This document shows, one piece after another, positions 42,336-51,136 of a stretch of DNA of 63,162 bases. The position numbers and the translations under genes are program-made. Source of the stretch: Candidatus Enterococcus myersii (lineage in GTDB: Bacteria > Bacillota > Bacilli > Lactobacillales > Enterococcaceae). The notes below the pieces were generated by a model, which did no database searches, had not been told where the DNA came from, and saw only the letters and a list, made by a program, of their open reading frames with translations. The stretch covers positions 264,303-327,464 of the forward strand of contig NZ_JAFLVT010000001.1 of the NCBI RefSeq assembly GCF_017316025.1, read 5' to 3'. How positions within the stretch are numbered: the first letter of the stretch is position 1; each line of letters starts with the position of its first letter.

Positions 42336-43862
42336 GTGAAGAATAGAGTACTTACAAATTCAAAAAAAGCTAAATTAAATACGATGACAAGTATTTTGAT
42401 TAAAATTGTATCATTAGTATCCAATTTTATTATGAAAACAATTACTATAAAATACTTAGGCATCGAATATGCTGGTGTTTCTAGCTTATTTACTGATATA
42501 TTAACAATTTTTTCGTTTGCTGAGTTAGGGATTGGTTCGGCGATAATTTTTGAATTATATAAACCACTTAGAGAAAAAGAATATCCGAAAATAGCACAGT
42601 TAATGAACTTTTATAAAAAAGCATATCAATTAATAGGACTAGCAATTTTGCTGGCTGGAGTTCTGTCAATACCATTGCTACCTCTTTTTGTAAAAAGTGT
42701 TCCTGATATTCAAGAGAATTTAACAGTGATATACATTCTTTATGTTCTTAATACTGTAACATCTTACTTTTTAATATATAAAGGGTCATTGCTAAGTGCT
42801 AATCAAGAAGGCTATTTAATTAGCATAATCCAAGTTATATTTAGTGGTATTAGATTGTTAGTAGGTTGCTTCAGTATAATTATATTTAAAAATTTTTTGT
42901 TATACCTTTTATTAGATATAATTATAATTGTTATTCAAAATATAGTTATTTATTTATTGGCTGATAAGAAATTTGTAGAGATAAAAAAATACGATAAAGA
43001 ACTTTTGCCAGCTCAAAATAAAAATGCATTGTTAAAAAATGTAGGTGCTCTATCATTATACCAAGTTTCCAATGTTATCTTGAATGGAACCGATACTGTT
43101 GTTATTTCAGCATTATTAGGTACCGGTTTCGTTACTTTTTTTGCTAACTATCGACTCATAATTCGAAGCGTAGATAGTTTGGTTTCTCAAATCACAGTTG
43201 CACTCACACCGACTCTGGGGCAATTAGCAATTGATGGGACAGAAAGTCAAAAAAAGAATTTTTCTTTACTAAATCTTTTTGTTTATTGGATAACATTGAA
43301 TACTTCTTTACTTCTCTTCTTTTTGATCCCTCCTTTTATTGAATTTTGGCTGGGTAAAGAATTTGTGATGTCCGAATGGTTACTATTAGGGTTTGTAGTA
43401 GACTACTTTTTTTTAAACATGGTGAGAATTGTAGCAACATTCAGAAATGCTAATGGATTGTTTATGCAGGGGAAATATAGACCACTTATTATGTCAATAT
43501 TGAACGTTGTTATTTCGGTGATATTTGTGAAACAATTTGGCGTTGCTGGAGCTATTTGGGGAACCATTGTATCCAGGGTTCTAACTCAAGTTTGGTTTGA
43601 TCCACTTGTAGTTTTTAAGTATCTATTTAAAGAAAGCCCGGTTCCCTATTTTATTTATTTCGTGAAACAATTTATTATTGCAATATTTATTGGAATTATA
43701 ATAAGATATGTTATTAATTTATTTCAATGTTCTAATTTATTAATAAATTTATTTTATGATTCTTTTATTGTTTTAATTATTTGCAACTTTATTTTTTATT
43801 TTTTATTTAGAAAAGATAAATCATTTCTTAGAATAATGAAGGTCGTAATGAAAAACAAATGA
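42336..43862 (+). CDS. wzx: Wzx-type repeat-unit flippase
   Basis: 508 residues, about 14 membrane segments, of the MOP exporter group (polysaccharide transport). Start motif KNRVLTNSKKAKLNT is common in Gram-positive Wzx proteins and supports the GTG at 42336, although the site (AGGA at 42322-42325) is modest. It flips the undecaprenyl-linked repeat unit to the outer face. It is the last plus-strand gene of the cluster; a terminator follows at 43940. Confidence 0.9.
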   Translation: MKNRVLTNSKKAKLNTMTSILIKIVSLVSNFIMKTITIKYLGIEYAGVSSLFTDILTIFSFAELGIGSAIIFELYKPLREKEYPKIAQLMNFYKKAYQLIGLAILLAGVLSIPLLPLFVKSVPDIQENLTVIYILYVLNTVTSYFLIYKGSLLSANQEGYLISIIQVIFSGIRLLVGCFSIIIFKNFLLYLLLDIIIIVIQNIVIYLLADKKFVEIKKYDKELLPAQNKNALLKNVGALSLYQVSNVILNGTDTVVISALLGTGFVTFFANYRLIIRSVDSLVSQITVALTPTLGQLAIDGTESQKKNFSLLNLFVYWITLNTSLLLFFLIPPFIEFWLGKEFVMSEWLLLGFVVDYFFLNMVRIVATFRNANGLFMQGKYRPLIMSILNVVISVIFVKQFGVAGAIWGTIVSRVLTQVWFDPLVVFKYLFKESPVPYFIYFVKQFIIAIFIGIIIRYVINLFQCSNLLINLFYDSFIVLIICNFIFYFLFRKDKSFLRIMKVVMKNK

Positions 43863-43939
43863 TTTAGGCTTAATTGTAAGTGGAAAGTATTAAGGTATGT
43901 TCTCTCATCAATAGCCTCTGATTATTTTTAAGATAATTA

Positions 43940-43978
43940 GGGCTCTTTACCAACATCAATTGACAAAGAGCCCTTTTA
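43940..43978 (+). terminator. Terminator of the polysaccharide operon
   Basis: GGGCTCTTT (43940-43948) pairs with AAAGAGCCC (43965-43973), followed by TTTT. Part of it (TCTTTACCAACA to AAAGAG, 27 nt) is repeated with one change at 44058-44084. Confidence 0.88.
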
Positions 43979-44015
43979 TATGCCAAGGAAAAGTATTAGT
44001 AAGAATATAAAGAAT

Positions 44016-44171
44016 CCAGAGGATTTCTCCTCTGGGCCAAATTATCTTTTGGATTTTTCTTTACCAACAACAATTGACAAAGAGTCATTTTTACTTATAT
44101 CATCAGTATAATTGGAGCCGGCCATTGATTGTGAGCACTAAGTGGTTCGACGCTTACAATTAGTGGTGCTC
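44016..44171. repeat. Tandem hairpins and a decayed terminator copy between wzx and the epimerase
   Basis: In order: CCAGAGGA/TCCTCTGG perfect hairpin (44016-44035), CCAAA/TTTTGG, the 27-nt copy of the terminator arm (44058-44084), and GAGCACTAA...TTAGTGGTGCTC (about 44133-44171). The 323-nt gap holds no gene. The repeated terminator arm shows that this boundary has been duplicated or rearranged. Confidence 0.6.
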
Positions 44172-44185
44172 TTTACAAGAATATA

Positions 44186-45136
44186 TCACTTCAAACTAGC
44201 AACATATTTTTTTAACCCTTCATTTATATTAAATGCGGGGTGATATCCAAGTTTTGATAATCTTCCAATATTAGCTAAAGAATCCTTTATATCCCCCGAG
44301 CGAGAGTCTTCGAATTTGAATGATAACTGATGTCTAAATTCATTATCTAGCACTTCAAGTAAATCAAGCAGAGTAGTTTCTATTCCTGTTCCTACATTAA
44401 ATTGTTTACCAAGAGCGTCATTATTTGTAGCGACAAGCAACAATGCATTAATTACATCTTCTACATAAACGAAATCACGAGATTGTTTACCATCACCAAA
44501 GATCGTAAATAAATTATTTTCACCTGCTAGTTGTTTTTTGTAGCTATCAATCATAATTGAAATCACTCCACTATACGGTGAATTTGGATTTTGATTTGGT
44601 CCATAAACATTGAAAAATCTAACAGCGGTTGTAGGTATCCCATATAAATGATTATAGTCAATTACATATTGTTCGGCAGCAAATTTATCAATTGCATATG
44701 GCGTTAGTGGACGAATTACAGACTCTTCATGTTTAGGAAGTGTTGGTTCGTCCCCGTATACTGCTGCTGATGACGTAAATACTAATCGTTTAAGTGTCTT
44801 TTGATACTTTTTACATAGTTCTAATAGTAAGAGTACGCTCTCGAAGTTTACTTGATGTGTTTCAATCGGTCTTTCAACAGAATCCGCAACGCTGGCAATC
44901 GCAGCTAAATGGTAGATAAAATCAAAGGTATTTTCTGATAACAAATCTGTCATAAGATTTGTATCAGTTACGGAACCTTGAATAAATTTAATGTTATTAT
45001 TTAACTGTAAGTCTAGATTCTCCAATTTTCCCATAGATAGGTCGTCAATTATGTATATATCATTATTTTTCGCCAATTTTTTAGCAAGTGTAGACCCAAT
45101 AAATCCAGCCCCACCTGTAATCAAAACTTTATCCAA
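44186..45136 (-). CDS. NAD-dependent sugar epimerase (GalE/Gne/WbpP-like)
   Basis: 316 residues, extended SDR: VLITGGAGFIGSTLAKKL, LAAIASVADSVERP, FTSSAAVYGDEP, the catalytic YAIDKFAAEQY (YxxxK) and RFFNVYGPNQNP. It is a UDP-glucose or UDP-GlcNAc 4-epimerase type enzyme that supplies sugar nucleotides. It faces the polysaccharide operon from the other side and is probably its accessory. The start is TTG at 45136, eight nt after GGAG; no ATG fits the conserved N-terminus. Confidence 0.87.
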   Translation of the reverse strand: MDKVLITGGAGFIGSTLAKKLAKNNDIYIIDDLSMGKLENLDLQLNNNIKFIQGSVTDTNLMTDLLSENTFDFIYHLAAIASVADSVERPIETHQVNFESVLLLLELCKKYQKTLKRLVFTSSAAVYGDEPTLPKHEESVIRPLTPYAIDKFAAEQYVIDYNHLYGIPTTAVRFFNVYGPNQNPNSPYSGVISIMIDSYKKQLAGENNLFTIFGDGKQSRDFVYVEDVINALLLVATNNDALGKQFNVGTGIETTLLDLLEVLDNEFRHQLSFKFEDSRSGDIKDSLANIGRLSKLGYHPAFNINEGLKKYVASLK

Positions 45137-45218
45137 ATTATCATCTCCATTATTAATATATTCTTACTTTATCACAAGAGTAGTTTATTTCAAGTATTAT
45201 TGAAATAGAGTATTTTCA

Positions 45219-45905
45219 ATGAGTGTGGTATCATTTTTAATACACTTGGAGGTGATTCCCATCTACAAAAACGCAATTCGCCTAATAGCACTACTTATCA
45301 TCGCTATAATGTATACGACAAAATTTTATTTTCTATCACTCAATACTTTGTTGGCCTATATTCCACTAGAGTTATCTTTTCATATAAAAGATACCCGTTC
45401 GCCGGTGATACAAGTTATTTTAGGCGGTATTTGGTTACTATTTTTTCCAAACATTCCCTATTTAGTGACCGATATTGTGCACTCGGATATGTTGCAGTTA
45501 TATAATTATGCTGATGGTAGCAGTTTACCAAGTGTGCGGTTGTGGGCGCTGTTAATTGCTTTGTTTTTAGTAATTTTTGCTTTTAATTTGTGGGGATTCT
45601 CTGAGTTATTAAAGCTGGCCCGTTATTTCAAAGATAGACTGAACTTGCACCGGTATGTGATTCGCTTTATCGTTGGTGCGATTTGTTTTCTTTCTTCGAT
45701 GGGAATTTATGCGGGGAGATTTCCGCCGCGCTTACATTCTATCTATTTTCTGACCGATCCGTTAAAAGTTTTCGATATTGTTTTTTTGCAGTGGTCACAG
45801 AAAAAATTGGAATTTGTTTTATTATTCTTTGTTCTTCATTTGGGAATTTTGACTGTATTGTATATTCAGAACTTGTTAATGGGGCGTAAAGGCGAAAATA
45901 TTTAA
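45219..45905 (+). CDS. DUF1361 membrane protein
   Basis: 228 codons from the ATG at 45219, about seven membrane segments, with the DUF1361 features FFPNIPYLVTDIVH and SSMGIYAGRFPPRLHS. The function of the family is unknown. The start is doubtful: a perfect GGAGGTG (45248-45254) sits inside this frame, and eight nt later comes ATC (45261), not a usual start codon. Protein alignment would decide whether translation begins at 45219 or at the non-canonical codon. A hairpin terminator follows. Confidence 0.8.
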   Translation: MSVVSFLIHLEVIPIYKNAIRLIALLIIAIMYTTKFYFLSLNTLLAYIPLELSFHIKDTRSPVIQVILGGIWLLFFPNIPYLVTDIVHSDMLQLYNYADGSSLPSVRLWALLIALFLVIFAFNLWGFSELLKLARYFKDRLNLHRYVIRFIVGAICFLSSMGIYAGRFPPRLHSIYFLTDPLKVFDIVFLQWSQKKLEFVLLFFVLHLGILTVLYIQNLLMGRKGENI

Positions 45906-45933
45906 AAAAATAATTGGCTAGAGTTGTATTTTG

Positions 45934-45988
45934 TACTGATTTTCAAAAGTTAGATCAAAAATCTAACTTTTGGGTGTCAGTATTTTTA
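45934..45988 (+). terminator. Intrinsic terminator after the DUF1361 gene
   Basis: TACTGA...CAAAAGTTAGAT (45934-45955) pairs with ATCTAACTTTTG...TCAGTA (45961-45982), followed by TTTTTAT. Confidence 0.85.
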
Positions 45989-46116
45989 TGGCTTTAGCCA
46001 ATTCCTATTTTCTGGCTTCTTGTTGGTTTTATAGCCGCTTTTATGGTACTTTTGAATTAAAGAAAAGGGTTTTATATGGATGCTTTTTTATTTAAGAGTG
46101 CTTAGGAGGGGATAAA

Positions 46117-46548
46117 ATGAGTCATTACCAAAATATTTTAGTAGCGATTGACGGTTCAAAAAATGCGGAGAAGGCTTTTACTGAAGCTGTTGCTTTAGCC
46201 AAAGCAAATAATAGTAAGTTGTATCTGGCTTGGATTATTGATGAGGCATCACTGTCTACGAGTTCATTTGCTGTTTCGAAAATTTTAAAAGAAGAGCAAA
46301 GCAAGGCAAAGATGGTATTAGCTGATTTAGTGGGGCAGGCTCGCAATGCTGGGATTGAAAATGTTGAAGAGATTTTAGAAGTGGGTGAGCCAAAAAACTA
46401 CATTACTCAAACAATTCCTAAAAATTATGAGCTTGATTTAATCGTTGCTGGTGCGACAGGAAAAGGCTCCTTAACGCGAGAAAAAGTGGGCTCAACCATT
46501 CAATATATTGTAAATCATGCGCCCTGTACGGTACTCATGGTGAAGTAA
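46117..46548 (+). CDS. Universal stress protein, UspA family
   Basis: 143 residues with the UspA fold pattern: ILVAIDGSKNAEKAFTEA at the start and the ATP-binding LIVAGATGKGS...STIQYIVNHAPCTVLMVK at the end, so it is of the nucleotide-binding type. Cytoplasmic. GGAGGGG precedes the ATG by about 6 nt. A single gene with a strong terminator. Confidence 0.92.
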   Translation: MSHYQNILVAIDGSKNAEKAFTEAVALAKANNSKLYLAWIIDEASLSTSSFAVSKILKEEQSKAKMVLADLVGQARNAGIENVEEILEVGEPKNYITQTIPKNYELDLIVAGATGKGSLTREKVGSTIQYIVNHAPCTVLMVK

Positions 46549-46560
46549 TTTTAAAAAGTA

Positions 46561-46609
46561 AAAGCGACTGTTGGTGGCGTCTTTTAGACGTGCCAACAGT
46601 CGCTTTTTA
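46561..46609. terminator. Strong terminator between uspA and the DUF1015 gene
   Basis: AAAGCGACTGTTGG (46561-46574) pairs perfectly with CCAACAGTCGCTTT (46593-46606), with a smaller GTCT/AGAC hairpin in the loop and T-rich and A-rich flanks. Confidence 0.9.
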
Positions 46610-46674
46610 TATGCTTCATTTTTTGCAGCCAGTTGAAGAGGGGGGCACAACTGGCTAACAAAAAAATTAACAAC

Positions 46675-47901
46675 TTATTTTGTTTCTAGATCATGTACGA
46701 AGAGACCACTTAATAATTTTGGTTCAAACCAGGTTGATTTTGGCGGCATGATTTTCCCAGCGTCAGCAACATCTAAAAGATCTGTCATAGCTGTCGGGTA
46801 TAAGGAGAAGGCGACTTGCCAAGCACCACTGTCGACTAATTTGACTAATTCTTCAGGGCCGCGAATACCGCCGATAAAGTCAATTCGTTTATCGACTCTA
46901 ACATCTTTAATTCCAAAGATTGGGGCAAAAACATTGTCTTGCAATAAAGATACGTCCAAGCGTTTTACCGGATCGGTGTTTTTGATTGTCTCTTTTGCAC
47001 TTAGCGTATACCATTGTCTAGCTAAATACATTTGAATTTGACCTGGTGCATCGGGTTTTGTTTTCGTTGTTTTTTCAATTGTAAAACTAGACTTGAGCTG
47101 ATCTAAAAAAGTATCTGTAACAGGAACATTGACAACACGATTGTACTCCCAAATGGCGAGTTCATTTTCTGGAAAGACGATAGCTAAAAAGTGATCACTT
47201 TCAGGATTACTATTTTTTTGCACCCGTTTTTCTAAACCAACTTTAACTGCTGATTCGGTTCGGTGATGGCCGTCTGCAATATAAAGGGCCGGGACTGCTG
47301 CAAATAATTTGGTTAAGGTTGCAACTTTGTCTGTATCATCAATTACCCAAACTTTATGATTCACATCGTGGTAGCTGTCAAAATTATAAGTAGGCTCGTG
47401 ATTTTCCTGCCAAGCTTTCATAATTTTTTGAATTTCGTCTTCATGACGATAAGCTAAGAAAATAGGGCTGGTATTGGCATCACAAGCTTTGATGTGGTTA
47501 ATCCGATCGACTTCTTTTTCTGGGCGGGTAAATTCATGTTTTTTAATTTTACCTGCGACATAATCATCAATTGAAGCACATAGGGCTAAGCCTGTTTGGC
47601 TGCGACCATTCATTGTTAGTTGATAGAGATAAAAATAAGGTGCGTCGTCTTTTTTTAGCCAGCCTTTCTTTAAAAAGTCGGCTAAACTAGTGGCAGCTTT
47701 TTGATAGACGGCTGGATCATAAGGTGACAGTTTTGGTGGCAAGTCAATTTCAGCGCGATCGATATGAAAATAGCTATAAGGATTTCCTAAAGCCATTACC
47801 CGGGCTTCTTCACTATTAATGACATCATAAGGTAAGGCGGCAACTTTTGCGCTTAAGTTTTCCGCCGGACGAATTGCTTTAAAGGGACGAATATCAACCA
47901 T
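46675..47901 (-). CDS. DUF1015 family protein, linked to serine synthesis
   Basis: 408 residues. DUF1015 features: an early IRPFKAIRP and ALPYDVI, KHEFTRPEKE, IADGHHRTESA near the middle, and a C-terminal PPKSTWFEPK. The biochemical role is not settled. The family commonly travels with serA and serC. No serB is in the window, so a role in phosphoserine dephosphorylation or serine phosphorylation is plausible. The GHHR motif resembles that of ParB-fold serine kinases, which is only an analogy. Its ATG overlaps the serA stop by 1 nt (TAATG), so expression is coupled. Confidence 0.85.
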   Translation of the reverse strand: MVDIRPFKAIRPAENLSAKVAALPYDVINSEEARVMALGNPYSYFHIDRAEIDLPPKLSPYDPAVYQKAATSLADFLKKGWLKKDDAPYFYLYQLTMNGRSQTGLALCASIDDYVAGKIKKHEFTRPEKEVDRINHIKACDANTSPIFLAYRHEDEIQKIMKAWQENHEPTYNFDSYHDVNHKVWVIDDTDKVATLTKLFAAVPALYIADGHHRTESAVKVGLEKRVQKNSNPESDHFLAIVFPENELAIWEYNRVVNVPVTDTFLDQLKSSFTIEKTTKTKPDAPGQIQMYLARQWYTLSAKETIKNTDPVKRLDVSLLQDNVFAPIFGIKDVRVDKRIDFIGGIRGPEELVKLVDSGAWQVAFSLYPTAMTDLLDVADAGKIMPPKSTWFEPKLLSGLFVHDLETK

Positions 47902-49085
47902 TAATACCCCACCCCCGGGTTTTTAATCACCCGCACGCGAATAATGTCGGGATTTTCTTCTAAGCGCGCGGCAACAGCTTGCGCATTTTCTTGCTCGTCA
48001 CAATTAATGTCCACCAAAGTATAGGCATAATCATCTCGACCACGATTGACCATATTGTCGATATTGATATTCATATCCGCGATGGTTGAAGAGATTTGGC
48101 CTAGCATATTTGGAATATTTTTGTTAATAATCGTGATCCGATATGGAGAGTGAAAGGCCATCTCAACGGTTGGAAAGTTAACAGAGCGTTTGATCGTGCC
48201 TTCTTCTAAAAAGCGTTTTAGTGTTCTAGCAGCCATTTTGGCACAGTTCACTTCAGCTTCTTGGGTTGAAGCACCCAAATGTGGCAAGACTAAAACTTTG
48301 TCGTTGTGTAATAATTTTTCATCCGCAAAGTCGGTTGTATAACCAGCCAGCTGTCCTGCTTTCAATGCGTTTAAGACGGCAGTATCATCAACAATACCAC
48401 CGCGAGCAAAGTTAAATAGTTTGGCACCACTTTTCATTTTTGCCAACTGTGCTTCACCAATCATGCCTTTGGTTTGCTCGGTTAACGGCACATGGACGGT
48501 GACAAAATCACAAGTTGTCAACACATCTGCCAATTCATTGGCACGGGTCACGCGTCGTGAAATACTCCAAGCGGTATCAACAGAAACGTAAGGGTCATAA
48601 CCCACAACTTCCATGCCTAATCGGTAAGCGTCGTTTGCAATCATAGCACCAATGGCCCCAAGGCCGATGACACCTAATTTTTTTCCTTCTAATTCATGGC
48701 CCGCAAATTGCTTTTTATTTGCTTCGGCTTGTTCTTCCACATCATCACCGGTTAAGGTTTGAATCCACTGGGCGCCTTGTAAAATTGGGCGCACGGATAA
48801 CAATAAGCTGGCGATAACCAATTCTTTGACGGCATTGGCATTTGCGCCTGGGGTATTGAAGACCACAATCCCTTGTTTGGTACATTGTGTAACCGGCACA
48901 TTGTTGGTACCCGCACCTGCTCTGGCAACAGCAACGACACTTTCAGGAAAAGCGTAATCGTGTAATTTTTGACTGCGTAAAATAATACCATCCGGAGTTT
49001 TACTTTCGTTAATGGCGTAATTATCTTTGTCAAAGCGACTCATGCCTTCTGGGGCAATCGCGTTAAATGTTTTAATATGGAACAT
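47901..49085 (-). CDS. serA: D-3-phosphoglycerate dehydrogenase
   Basis: 394 residues: substrate-binding part (RAGAGTNNVPV), NAD-binding motif GVIGLGAIGAMIAND, RGGIVDDTAVLNAL, the catalytic His in LPHLGASTQEAE, and a C-terminal ACT domain (about 320-394, ITIINKNIPNMLGQISS) that usually senses serine. It oxidises 3-phosphoglycerate. I use ATG 49085, eight nt after GGAGG, right after the serC stop. It is the middle gene of serC-serA-DUF1015. Confidence 0.94.
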   Translation of the reverse strand: MFHIKTFNAIAPEGMSRFDKDNYAINESKTPDGIILRSQKLHDYAFPESVVAVARAGAGTNNVPVTQCTKQGIVVFNTPGANANAVKELVIASLLLSVRPILQGAQWIQTLTGDDVEEQAEANKKQFAGHELEGKKLGVIGLGAIGAMIANDAYRLGMEVVGYDPYVSVDTAWSISRRVTRANELADVLTTCDFVTVHVPLTEQTKGMIGEAQLAKMKSGAKLFNFARGGIVDDTAVLNALKAGQLAGYTTDFADEKLLHNDKVLVLPHLGASTQEAEVNCAKMAARTLKRFLEEGTIKRSVNFPTVEMAFHSPYRITIINKNIPNMLGQISSTIADMNINIDNMVNRGRDDYAYTLVDINCDEQENAQAVAARLEENPDIIRVRVIKNPGVGY

Positions 49086-49086
49086 C

Positions 49087-50172
49087 TTACAGTCCTCCAT
49101 TTTCTTTTTCGAATTTTTCCATGAAAGTCACGAGCGCTTGTACGCCTTCTTTGGGAAAGGCATTGTATAGGCTTGCTCGCATACCGCCAACTGAGCGATG
49201 GCCTTTTAAGTTTTCAAAGCCTGCTGCTAATGCTTCTACATTAAATTTTTGATCTAATTTGGCATTGCCGGTTACAAACGGAATGTTTGTCAGAGAACGG
49301 CTATCTGGGCGTACTGGACTGGTAAATAAATTCGATTTTTCGATTGCATCGTAAAGCAATTGAGCTTTTTCTTGATCTTGCTTTAAGATTTCAGGTAGGC
49401 CACCAAGCTCTTGCAACCATTTGAAAACCAATTGTGCAATGTAAATGGCAAAGGTTGGGGGCGTATTGTATAAAGAGTTTGCCGCTGCTTGCGTTTTGTA
49501 ATCTAACATGGGCTCGTTTACTTCATACAAACCTAGCAAATCATCGCGAATAATCACAACGGTTAAACCAGCAGGGCCGATATTTTTTTGTGCGCCGGCG
49601 TAGATGATACCAAAGTCTTTTACATCGTAGTCATTGGCTAAAATATTTGAGGACATGTCGGCTACAATCGGGACATTCCCGGCATTGGGAATACTTTTAT
49701 AAGCTGTTCCGACAATGGTATTGTTGGTTGTAATGTGCAAGTAAGCAGCATCTTGATCAATCATGTCAGGGGTAATTTCTGGAATATAGGTAAAGTTGTC
49801 TTTTGCTGAAGAAGCAATCACTTCAACTTCAACGTTGCCTAATTCTTTGGCAGCTGCAATTGCTTTTTTAGACCATGAGCCGGTATTAACATACAGGGCT
49901 TTTTTATTTTGCGCTAAATTTAATGGCACCATTGAAAACTGTAAGCTTGCACCACCTTGTAAGAATAAAACATGGTAGTTGTCCGGAATACTCATTAATT
50001 CCCGCAAGCGTTTTTCGGCGTCTTTAATTATCGCATCAAAAAGGGAGGAACGATGACTCAACTCCATCACGGACATGCCGCTACCTTTGTAATCCGTAAA
50101 TTCGGATTGGGCCTGCTCCAAAACGGGTGTAGGTAATACGGCAGGACCGGCTGAAAAATTGTAAACAGTCAT
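49087..50172 (-). CDS. serC: Phosphoserine aminotransferase
   Basis: 361 residues, class V aminotransferase: [38 protein letters not shown] and the PLP Lys in [15 protein letters not shown]. It makes phosphoserine from phosphohydroxypyruvate and glutamate. First gene of the operon, with AAAGGAGAG before the ATG. A TACAAT (-10, extended TG) at 50225-50230 and a CodY-like box at 50257-50271 lie upstream. Confidence 0.95.
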   Translation of the reverse strand: MTVYNFSAGPAVLPTPVLEQAQSEFTDYKGSGMSVMELSHRSSLFDAIIKDAEKRLRELMSIPDNYHVLFLQGGASLQFSMVPLNLAQNKKALYVNTGSWSKKAIAAAKELGNVEVEVIASSAKDNFTYIPEITPDMIDQDAAYLHITTNNTIVGTAYKSIPNAGNVPIVADMSSNILANDYDVKDFGIIYAGAQKNIGPAGLTVVIIRDDLLGLYEVNEPMLDYKTQAAANSLYNTPPTFAIYIAQLVFKWLQELGGLPEILKQDQEKAQLLYDAIEKSNLFTSPVRPDSRSLTNIPFVTGNAKLDQKFNVEALAAGFENLKGHRSVGGMRASLYNAFPKEGVQALVTFMEKFEKENGGL

Positions 50173-50224
50173 AACTATTCTCTCCTTTGAAAAAGTAATT
50201 TTAACTCTAAATGAGTTATCGCCT

Positions 50225-50253
50225 ATTGTAACAGATGAATTTCAGCTTTTAAA
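50225..50253 (-). promoter_or_regulatory. Promoter of the serC operon
   Basis: On the minus strand: TTTAAA (50248-50253), 17 nt, then TACAAT (50225-50230) with an upstream TG (extended -10). Confidence 0.6.
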
Positions 50254-50256
50254 GTA

Positions 50257-50271
50257 ATTTTTCAGAAAATT
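50257..50271. promoter_or_regulatory. CodY-like box upstream of serC
   Basis: ATTTTTCAGAAAATT matches the CodY consensus AATTTTCWGAAAATT at 14 of 15 positions. It abuts the -35 region of the serC promoter. CodY control of amino acid synthesis is common in this group; binding is inferred. Confidence 0.6.
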
Positions 50272-50528
50272 GCAAATAAACAACACGCAATTGTTAACTT
50301 AAAAAAATACTAACAAAGTAGTTAAGTGAAATTAATCACAAATATTTAAAATGAAATAACGAAAAAATTATTTAAAATTTTTTTCAAAAGCCTTTGACAT
50401 TTTCCCGTGAAGTTTCGTTGTTAAAGTGTAAGGGCGCTACTTACGATACTAAATCAAAAAACTGCTTTTGAAACGGCCGTAAAAAGGTAGTTTGCCAATC
50501 AAATTATTAATTATAAGGAGGCAACAAA

Positions 50529-50735
50529 ATGAAAACACATGTTAGCACAAATTTGACAGTTACATTTTTAGAACCTGGAAAAGAAAGTCTGACAAAACAG
50601 AAGTTTTCAAATAGCGTGGAAAATCCCCTTGAAGTTGACGTGTTAGCTTTCGGGCGCGCTTTTAGTCAGTTGTTACCAACTGATGTTAGTTATAACAGTG
50701 TCGTAGAGACAAAAGAAATCGAATATACCGCCTAA
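50529..50735 (+). CDS. DUF1659 small protein
   Basis: 68 residues of the DUF1659 type (STNLTVTF, KQKFSNSVENPLEVDVLAFGRAFSQLLP). The function is unknown. AAGGAGG precedes the ATG by 8 nt. DUF1659 and DUF2922 genes usually occur as a pair, as here. The 350-nt gap before it holds the serC promoter on the other strand and a TTGACA at 50394-50399 without a clear -10. Confidence 0.8.
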   Translation: MKTHVSTNLTVTFLEPGKESLTKQKFSNSVENPLEVDVLAFGRAFSQLLPTDVSYNSVVETKEIEYTA

Positions 50736-50777
50736 TAATAGTAGGCAAGAAAGTCTAGAAAATTGAAATTTTGAAAG

Positions 50778-51014
50778 GTGGAAAACAAGATGAAAAAACT
50801 GCATTTGACTTTTTTTAATAGTGAGGGGAAAAAACACAAAATGATTCCCCGGGTTGCAAATGAAAATTTGGATGCCACAAAAATTCAGCAAGTAATGGAA
50901 GAAATCAGTGGGTCGGCTTTGTTTGTCAAAAAGGGAGTAACATTGTTTGTTGCCCCAGCTAGTGCAAAATATGTTGAAACCATTGAAACAGAGCTTTTTG
51001 ATACAGAAGGATAA
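50778..51014 (+). CDS. DUF2922 small protein
   Basis: 78 residues of the DUF2922 type (KKLHLTFFNSEGKKHKMIPR, FVKKGVTLFVAPASAKYVET). The function is unknown. AAAGGTGG precedes the ATG. It is 42 nt after the DUF1659 gene and is followed by a structured terminator before the muramidase gene. Confidence 0.8.
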   Translation: MENKMKKLHLTFFNSEGKKHKMIPRVANENLDATKIQQVMEEISGSALFVKKGVTLFVAPASAKYVETIETELFDTEG

Positions 51015-51024
51015 ACATCATTAG

Positions 51025-51118
51025 GTAAAAAGACTGCACTAAAAAGTAAAGGATAGCTGAAGTTATCTCCCAGCCTAGGCCTTAGTAAAACTTTGGTGCA
51101 GTCTTTTTTACATTTTTT
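51025..51118 (+). terminator. Branched hairpin terminator between the DUF2922 and muramidase genes
   Basis: GTAAAAAGACTGCAC (51025-51039) pairs with GTGCAGTCTTTTTTAC (51096-51111). The 56-nt loop contains further pairs such as AAAGT/ACTTT and GGATA/TTATC. The T-run is part of the stem's 3' arm. The muramidase ribosome-binding site follows 12 nt later, so the element may work as an attenuator. Confidence 0.7.
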
Positions 51119-51136
51119 TACAAGAAGGAGGCTATT

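Noticed and set aside
50394-50460. TTGACA and a TACGATAC element before the DUF1659 gene as a promoter or competence (cin-type) box
   Set aside because: No acceptable -10 lies at 17 nt from TTGACA, and TACGATAC departs from TACGAATA at key positions.
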